Shown here one piece after another: positions 59,170-64,000 of a stretch of DNA of 64,000 bases (within the stretch, counting starts at the first letter, position 1; each line of letters starts with the position of its first letter). Below the pieces are notes generated by a model, which saw only the letters and a program-made list of their open reading frames with translations, ran no database searches and was not told the DNA's origin. Position numbers and translations under genes: made by a program. This DNA is from an uncultured Acidobacteriota bacterium (GTDB lineage Bacteria > Acidobacteriota > Terriglobia > Terriglobales > Acidobacteriaceae): assembly GCA_903873705.1 (NCBI GenBank), contig CAIQPK010000090.1:1-64000 (forward strand). The letters are read 5' to 3'.

Positions 59170-59695
59170 GGTGTTCTCCTTGGTGGTGCGGGTTAGGGCC
59201 GTACTGTCTCGGGGAAGCGAGGAAGGCGGCAAGTTGATCGAAGGTTCCACCGAAGCCCTGCTGCATATTGCTGAAGCTGGACTCGAAGGTATTGCGCTCG
59301 GCTTCGGTCGCGTTGAACGGCCGCCCGCGCAGGGAGAGTGTGGTGACGCCGCCCGATTCTTCCAGCGTCCAGATGTTGTAAATTTCGGTCGGCCAGCCCG
59401 GAAACGGCGGAGGCATCGTCTCTCCCGCAGCGTTGGCGAATGAGCTGATGAAAACGAGCTTTGAAGGCGCGGCGACTTCTTCGTAGACGAACTTGCCCCA
59501 CATTTCCGGGCCGTCGTTCGGCGCTTTCATGCCGTAGACGAACGCGCCGCCGGGTCGAAGCTCAAGCGTGCCTTTCAGCCATGTGAAGCCGGCCGGACCC
59601 CACCACTGAGCGAGCTCGGCGGGATCGGTGATGGCCTTCCAGACGCGGTCAAGCGGCGCGCTGAACGAGCGCGAGAGGACGAAGTCAGTGGACAT
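59126..59695 (-). CDS. AHSA1/SRPBCC domain protein
   Basis: 189 aa from the ATG at 59695. One Bet v1-like/SRPBCC domain (about 1-155): VLSRSFSAPLDRVWKAITDPAELAQWWGP at the start and NMQQGFGGTFDQLAAFLAS at the usual end. The last 28 residues are encoded by the ribosome site and start of the next gene, so the original stop has probably been lost. The SRPBCC fold is a helix-grip with a hydrophobic cavity. Part of the ArsR-led operon. Confidence 0.85.
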   Translation of the reverse strand: MSTDFVLSRSFSAPLDRVWKAITDPAELAQWWGPAGFTWLKGTLELRPGGAFVYGMKAPNDGPEMWGKFVYEEVAAPSKLVFISSFANAAGETMPPPFPGWPTEIYNIWTLEESGGVTTLSLRGRPFNATEAERNTFESSFSNMQQGFGGTFDQLAAFLASPRQYGPNPHHQGEHHVSQLTPRLRRHLR

Positions 59696-59708
59696 GAGGA
59701 TGTTCCTT

Positions 59709-60248
59709 TCAGGCCTGCGGGCCGGCTTCCGAGACGACCTTGAGTTTGGCAAGGCCGCGGTTGAAGTCGTTGCCGAGCATCTTGTCCATGTTCATCAGCA
59801 TGTGTACCGCCTTGAACATGAAGTTCTTCTTGCCCAGCATCGCCCATGTGACGAGCGTCTGGTCGCCCTGGCGTTTGAAGATGAACTCGGCGGTATTGGT
59901 AGCGCGGAACGGCTTGAAGAAGTCGAGTTTGATCAGTACCAGCTCATACTCGCGTGCGTCGGTAACGATCATTGCGCCTTCGCCAGCCTTCTTGTTCCCC
60001 TTCCAGGCGGTCGCAGAGCCGACACCGGATGCCGGTCCGCTGTACGTGTGTTCCATCTGCGGGTCCAGTGCCTCAAACGGCGACCACTGCTGCCACGCGC
60101 GCATGTTGCTCACCAGCTCAAACGGCACCGAGGCCGGCGCGTCAATGATGATTGAGCGCTCGATGCGCATGGTTTCCGACTGGCTGGCAACGACGATGAC
60201 AAAAATAACGACGATGGCTGCAACGGCGATCAGGATGTAAAGAAGCAT
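59709..60248 (-). CDS. Membrane-anchored SRPBCC (polyketide-cyclase-like) protein
   Basis: 179 aa from the ATG at 60248; a TTG at 60287 is in frame but weak. An N-terminal hydrophobic segment (about 3-22, LLYILIAVAAIVVIFVIVV) anchors the protein. The SRPBCC domain follows: IERSIIIDAPASVPFELVSNMRAWQQWSPFEALDP and SATAWKGNKKAGEGAM. The C-terminal helix DKMLGNDFNRGLAKLK is family-typical. A lipid- or hydrophobic-ligand-binding role is plausible; none is proven. Confidence 0.85.
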   Translation of the reverse strand: MLLYILIAVAAIVVIFVIVVASQSETMRIERSIIIDAPASVPFELVSNMRAWQQWSPFEALDPQMEHTYSGPASGVGSATAWKGNKKAGEGAMIVTDAREYELVLIKLDFFKPFRATNTAEFIFKRQGDQTLVTWAMLGKKNFMFKAVHMLMNMDKMLGNDFNRGLAKLKVVSEAGPQA

Positions 60249-60267
60249 CGGATTTCGGTGCGCACTT

Positions 60268-60732
60268 TCAGTAAGATTTTTCGACAAGGGCCTGGAGGCG
60301 GTCGAGGCTCTGGCTCCAGCCTTCGCGCATGCCCTGCAAATGCTGAGGCGCCATGGGCGTGGTGGCTGTCACCTTTACTTCGAGCCGCATCACGGTGGTG
60401 CTGCCTACCGCTTGGAACGTGACGGTGTTGATCATTTCAAACATGTACCGGCCATGCGCATCGAGCGCACCGGACATGAACACAAGCCGCTCCGGCGGCG
60501 CCAGTGCCAGGTACTCGCCGGCCATGGGGTACACCGTACCATCGGGCGCTTTCATTTCGATATAGATTTTGCCACCTTCACGCACGTTTGCCTGTAGCAC
60601 CGGGTTGGTGAAGTTCTTCGGCCCCCACCACTGTGTGAGCATCTCGCTATCGGTCCATGCCTTCCACACCAACTCGCGCGGAGCATCGAAGCTGCGTTCC
60701 AGAACCATGTCGTACACATTCGGCGTAGCCAT
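60268..60732 (-). CDS. AHSA1 domain protein
   Basis: 154 aa. One AHSA1/SRPBCC domain: MVLERSFDAPRELVWKAWTD, WWGPKNFTNPVLQANVREGG, and the end GMREGWSQSLDRLQALVE. Its ATG directly follows the stop of the upstream gene (TAAATG), so the two are translationally coupled. The family is named after Aha1, but in bacteria these stand-alone proteins are ligand-binding and their role is unknown. Confidence 0.88.
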   Translation of the reverse strand: MATPNVYDMVLERSFDAPRELVWKAWTDSEMLTQWWGPKNFTNPVLQANVREGGKIYIEMKAPDGTVYPMAGEYLALAPPERLVFMSGALDAHGRYMFEMINTVTFQAVGSTTVMRLEVKVTATTPMAPQHLQGMREGWSQSLDRLQALVEKSY

Positions 60733-61785
60733 TTATGCCTGCGCTTTCTGGGCCGCAAGCAGCTCGTCGAACTTATCGAAGACGCTGGACCAGCCGCCGT
60801 TGTGCCCATCACGCTCGGCCGTGGTGATGAAGAATTCCTGGCAGAAAGTCATACCGGTCTTGTTACCCGGAAGCTCGCGAAAGCGGACGGTGATGAGCGT
60901 GTCGTGTGGCGGAAGATCGAGGCCAATGTCGGCAGGGTTGTCCCACGCAAACGTGTACACCAGCCGCTCCGGTGGAATGATTTCGCGGAAGACACCGTCC
61001 TTCCACAGGTTGCGCTCACGCTTCACGCCATCGCCGGCATCGAAGCCTTCCGAGTGCAGGCAGATTCTCCACTTGCCGCCGATGCGGAAGTCGTACTCGG
61101 AGTGCCTGCCGGTGAAGCCGCGCGGCCCCGCCCATTCGGCGGAGAGCGCCGGGTCGGTCCACACCTTCCACACCAGGTCGCGCGGCGCATCGAACGTGCG
61201 CTCGATGACAAGGTCGGCCGAAGCCTTCGCAGGCGCTGACGGCGCAAGAATGAACTCGGCGAAGCGGTCAAAGGCGCTCGACCAGCCGACGTTGTGGCCG
61301 TCGCGATTCTCTTCTGAAGCGAAGTTGCCCTGCCTGAAGTCCATCACGGTCTTTCCCTCCAGTTCGCGAAACGTTACGGTGCAGGTCGTTTCTTCCGCCG
61401 GGATGTCCGTACGGTTTTCCCACCCGAAGGTGAACACCAGGCGCTCGGGCGGAGCGACCTCAAGATACTTTCCACTCATCCACAGGTCGGAGGCATCGCC
61501 GGCATCGCACGCCACATCCGCGCTGGTACGGTGCAAACGCTGCCGCCACTGCCCGCCGGGCCGGACGTCGTACACAATATCCATGGCCGTGAAGCCGACC
61601 GGGCCCATCCACTGCGCCAGCATCGCCGGATCGGTGAACGCTTTGAAGACGAGCTCGCGCGGCGCATTGAACATGCGGCTGATGTGCAGCTCGTAGCCGG
61701 GCGCGACGGCTCCGTGTGGCGTGACTTCGCGGTCGCTTGCCTCGCTTGCGGGCACAGTGGGATCAAGTGTGGAGGTGGCGTTCAT
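60733..61785 (-). CDS. Tandem AHSA1 domain protein
   Basis: 350 aa with two AHSA1 domains: the first (about 30-180) starts ISRMFNAPRELVFKAFTDPAM and ends NVGWSSAFDRFAEFI; the second (about 190-345) starts IERTFDAPRDLVWKVWTDPAL and ends NGGWSSVFDKFDELLA. The two halves are clearly homologous, giving an internal gene duplication. It is the largest member of the cluster. It is 33 bp downstream of the GyrI-like gene. Confidence 0.9.
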   Translation of the reverse strand: MNATSTLDPTVPASEASDREVTPHGAVAPGYELHISRMFNAPRELVFKAFTDPAMLAQWMGPVGFTAMDIVYDVRPGGQWRQRLHRTSADVACDAGDASDLWMSGKYLEVAPPERLVFTFGWENRTDIPAEETTCTVTFRELEGKTVMDFRQGNFASEENRDGHNVGWSSAFDRFAEFILAPSAPAKASADLVIERTFDAPRDLVWKVWTDPALSAEWAGPRGFTGRHSEYDFRIGGKWRICLHSEGFDAGDGVKRERNLWKDGVFREIIPPERLVYTFAWDNPADIGLDLPPHDTLITVRFRELPGNKTGMTFCQEFFITTAERDGHNGGWSSVFDKFDELLAAQKAQA

Positions 61786-61818
61786 GCGGCAGTTCCTTTC
61801 AAGGGCTCGGTAAGGGCT

Positions 61819-62280
61819 TTACAGCAGCGGGCGATTCATCTCGGTGATCCACTTGTCGGGGTCGTTTTCGCTGCTCGGGTTCACCAGGTAGCGCTCCCAT
61901 ATCTCCGGCGATAGCTGCAGGCCTTCCTTGTCCGTCCACTGCAGGAACTCACCCCACGCCGCAGGCAGGCCCGAGTAATTCCCGCGATAGAACGTGCGCA
62001 CAACCTTCATCGCCGGCCACTCGCCCGGCTGCACGCGGTCAGCCGCCGAGATAGGCGTGGCGACCGGCATGCAGACCTCGAAGTCAAAGAACTCGTCCGG
62101 GCGCTTGAAGTGGTGCGTAAACCATGGGCCGGTGATGGCAATGCCCTGCTTCTGCACTTCGCCAATTACCTCCTGAACCAGCTTGCCCATCTCTACCTGA
62201 ATCTGGCTGGTGGGTACCTTGGCGTAGAGCTTGGCCATCGTGATGGCTTCGGTGTGGACGATCTGCGGGGTGTCAATCAT
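61819..62280 (-). CDS. GyrI-like small-molecule-binding domain protein
   Basis: 153 aa. Fold of the GyrI/AraC effector-binding (SHS2) family: KLYAKVPTSQIQVEMGKLVQEVIGEV, TGPWFTHHFKRPDEFFDFEVCMPVA, and VVRTFYRGNYSGLPAAWGEFLQWTD. The conserved Glu in the C-terminal strand is present. Such domains bind cationic or aromatic small molecules. Here it stands alone without a DNA-binding domain, in the ArsR-led operon. Confidence 0.85.
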   Translation of the reverse strand: MIDTPQIVHTEAITMAKLYAKVPTSQIQVEMGKLVQEVIGEVQKQGIAITGPWFTHHFKRPDEFFDFEVCMPVATPISAADRVQPGEWPAMKVVRTFYRGNYSGLPAAWGEFLQWTDKEGLQLSPEIWERYLVNPSSENDPDKWITEMNRPLL

Positions 62281-62312
62281 GGTGATTCTCCTAAGATGAG
62301 CTGGCGCACTGA

Positions 62313-62693
62313 CTACTTACGGCTGCGCGGTTTGGGCTTGTCGTTGGACGTAGGTTCCGATGTGGGGGTGTTGGCCTGCAGGCGCTTGAGGTATTCGTCC
62401 AGACGGTCGAAGCTCTGCTCCCAGAAACGGCGATAGTCGTCCAGCCAGTCGAAGGCATTTTTCAGCTGCGCTGCTTCCAGGCGTGCCGGGCGCCACTGCG
62501 CGTCGCGGCCGCGTGCAATCAATCCCGCTTTCTCCAGCACCTTCAAGTGCTTGGAGATCGCGGGCTGGCTCATATTGAAGGGTTCAGACAGCGCCTTGAC
62601 CGAAGTTTCACCCGTGGCCAGCCGAGCCAGGATGGCGCGCCGAGTAGGGTCGGCGAGAGCGGCAAAGGTCGAGCTAAGCTGATCGGTCGTCAT
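62313..62693 (-). CDS. ArsR family transcriptional repressor
   Basis: 126 aa. Winged helix-turn-helix: TFAALADPTRRAILARLATGE, VKALSEPFNMSQPAISKHLKVLEKAGLI, RGRDAQWRPARLEAAQL. There is no CxC metal motif in helix alpha3, so it is not an arsenic/cadmium sensor; the group with a C-terminal FWEQSFDRLDEYL tail is usually paired with AHSA1 genes. The tail is extended by about 25 Pro/Lys/Ser-rich residues. It heads the operon and a palindrome overlaps its promoter, so autorepression is likely. Confidence 0.93.
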   Translation of the reverse strand: MTTDQLSSTFAALADPTRRAILARLATGETSVKALSEPFNMSQPAISKHLKVLEKAGLIARGRDAQWRPARLEAAQLKNAFDWLDDYRRFWEQSFDRLDEYLKRLQANTPTSEPTSNDKPKPRSRK

Positions 62694-62705
62694 GCTATAA
62701 ACCTT

Positions 62706-62721
62706 TTGGTTATATAACCAA
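62706..62721 (-). promoter_or_regulatory. Palindromic operator of the ArsR operon
   Basis: Perfect 16-bp palindrome ttggttatataaccaa, 13 bp upstream of the arsR start codon and at the likely transcription start. AT-rich and dyadic, as ArsR-family operators are. Confidence 0.8.
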
Positions 62722-62726
62722 TTTGG

Positions 62727-62755
62727 AAACTACGCTCATCACTCGAAACTGTCAA
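62727..62755 (-). promoter_or_regulatory. Sigma-70 promoter of the ArsR operon
   Basis: Perfect -35 TTGACA (minus strand, 62755-62750), 17-bp spacer, -10 TAGTTT (62732-62727). The operator lies about 6 bp beyond the -10. Confidence 0.75.
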
Positions 62756-62925
62756 GCGATTTTGCGCGAATGCATCAAAAATCGACAAAGGCACGCCCGC
62801 ACGGCGCGGTGACCAAGGGTCGGGGACCCTGCACGTTTACACTGAAGACGCTAAGTTTTGCGACGGGCCGCGACAGAACAGCTCATACAGAGCGCCAACG
62901 AAACACGAACAGAAGAGGATGGTTG

Positions 62926-64000
62926 ATGAGCGATCAGCAGAGTGGTTTGGACCAGCAGCAGCAGGATGCGCTGGATCAGTTGAGTATCAATACGCTGCGT
63001 TTTCTGGCGGTAGACCAGGTGGAGAAGGCCAACAGCGGCCACCCCGGAGCGCCGCTGGGCTGCGCGCCCATCGCCTACCTGCTGTACCACAAGTTCATGA
63101 AGTACAACCCGAAGGACCCGTTGTGGTCTGACCGGGATCGTTTTGTCCTCTCCAACGGACACGCCTCCGCGCTGCTCTACGGCGTGCTGCACCTGACCGG
63201 CTACGACCTGCCGATGGAACAGTTGATGCAGTTCCGCCAATGGGGCTCCCACACCCCCGGGCACCCCGAGTACGGCGAAGCGCCGGGCGTGGAAGTGACG
63301 ACCGGACCGCTGGGGCAGGGTTTCGGCATGGCCGTCGGGCTGGCGATCGCCGAGAAGCATCTCGCCGCCGTCTACAATCACGAAAACCACACCCCGGTCG
63401 ACCACCACACCTACGTCCTGTGCGGCGACGGCGACCTGATGGAAGGCATCTCCCACGAGTCGGCATCGCTGGCGGGAACGCTCGCGCTCGGCAAGCTGAT
63501 CGTGCTGTACGACGACAATCTCATCTCGCTCGATGGCCCGACCGACCTGAGCTATACGGAGGACGTGACCAGGCGCTTCGAGGCGTACCACTGGCATGTG
63601 CAGATGGTCGACGACGGCAACGATCTCGTCGCTATCGAGAAGGCCATCAACGCCGCCAAAGCCGAAACGACCAAGCCCTCACTCATCCGTGTACGCACCG
63701 TCATCGGCTACGGCTCGCCCAAGGCCGGGACGAGCAAGGTGCATGGCGAAGCGCTCGGGCCGGAAGCGACCAAGGCGACGAAGAAGAATCTCGGATTCCC
63801 TGAGGACAAGAGCTTTTACGTTCCCGATGAAGCGGGCGCGAACTGGCTAGAGGCCGTCGACAAGGGCGCAAAAGCCCAGGCTGAGTGGCAGTCAAAATTC
63901 GAGGCCTTCAACAAGGCCTATCCCGAGCTGGGCGCGCAGTACACGCGCACCACGTCAGCGAAGCTGGCCGAAGGCTGGGAGAAGGCCATTCCCACCTTCC
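62926..64000 (+). CDS. tkt: Transketolase, 5' part
   Basis: Runs off the window end; 358 residues are visible from the ATG at 62926 (GAGG 7 nt upstream). An overlapping ATG at 62919 is in another frame and is not the start. Transketolase moves two-carbon units between sugar phosphates in the pentose phosphate pathway with thiamine diphosphate. Visible blocks: KANSGHPGAPLGCAPIAYLL, FVLSNGHASALLYG, TPGHPEYG, VEVTTGPLGQGFGMAVGLA, and the thiamine motif CGDGDLMEGISHESASLAG ending with LIVLYDDNLISLDG. It is divergent from the ArsR operon. Only the N-terminal TPP domain is in view. Confidence 0.96.
   Translation, partial: MSDQQSGLDQQQQDALDQLSINTLRFLAVDQVEKANSGHPGAPLGCAPIAYLLYHKFMKYNPKDPLWSDRDRFVLSNGHASALLYGVLHLTGYDLPMEQLMQFRQWGSHTPGHPEYGEAPGVEVTTGPLGQGFGMAVGLAIAEKHLAAVYNHENHTPVDHHTYVLCGDGDLMEGISHESASLAGTLALGKLIVLYDDNLISLDGPTDLSYTEDVTRRFEAYHWHVQMVDDGNDLVAIEKAINAAKAETTKPSLIRVRTVIGYGSPKAGTSKVHGEALGPEATKATKKNLGFPEDKSFYVPDEAGANWLEAVDKGAKAQAEWQSKFEAFNKAYPELGAQYTRTTSAKLAEGWEKAIPTF

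Noticed and set aside
62919-63131. ORF starting at ATG 62919 as a leader peptide
   Set aside because: It overlaps the transketolase start in another frame, with no family resemblance. The transketolase frame from 62926 explains the region.
62851-63597. Minus-strand ORF opposite transketolase
   Set aside because: Shadow of the transketolase coding sequence; no domain recognised.

Overview
This window looks like chromosomal DNA of an acidobacterium, most plausibly of the class Terriglobia (Acidobacteriaceae). The DNA is GC-rich. It carries a very large Oar-type TonB-dependent receptor with an N-terminal carboxypeptidase-regulatory-like domain. It also has several signal-peptide proteins with a TonB C-terminal domain, a KaiC-like ATPase next to PAS histidine kinases, and many GTG and TTG start codons. 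No plasmid, phage, IS element, CRISPR array, tRNA or rRNA was recognised. The taxonomic call is inference from protein families, not from a marker gene.

Layout. 0-5 kb: a signalling block on the minus strand, with a KaiC-like double ATPase between two histidine kinases that share one core. 5-9 kb: a small stress membrane protein, a YHYH lipoprotein, the RNA ligase RtcB, a ParE/RelE-type toxin-antitoxin pair and a zinc-ribbon gene broken by a frameshift. 9-12 kb: translation genes (tsf, rpsB, rpsI, rplM). 12-22 kb: a TonB-C-domain protein and an envelope-glycan group (two GT-C transferases, a polymerase-like protein, an acyltransferase 3, an ABC permease). 22-29 kb: a RodZ-like HTH protein, the giant TonB-dependent receptor, metK, and a rhodanese / sigma factor / OsmC operon. 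29-35 kb: a transglutaminase-like protein with an altered triad, an MFS permease, ada and ahcY. 35-45 kb: small secreted proteins, an ABC ATPase, acpS, an orphan MCE/MlaD protein, an M13 peptidase, a methyltransferase and typA. 45-53 kb: a complete RND efflux operon. 53-58.7 kb: a membrane protein, an MBL hydrolase, a superoxide dismutase and a GH15 glucoamylase. 58.7-62.8 kb: an ArsR-controlled operon of SRPBCC/AHSA1, GyrI-like and VOC proteins with a clear promoter and palindromic operator. The 5' part of a transketolase gene fills the end.

The least ordinary signal is intergenic. At least four gaps hold arrays of 7-bp degenerate repeats, mostly immediately after stop codons. In two of them the stop triplet itself is repeated every 7 bp, so stops occur in all three frames. 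Other points of interest are the KaiC/pseudo-receiver kinase module, the SRPBCC operon, the transglutaminase-like protein whose catalytic His is Ser, and an apparent single-base frameshift in a conserved zinc-ribbon gene.
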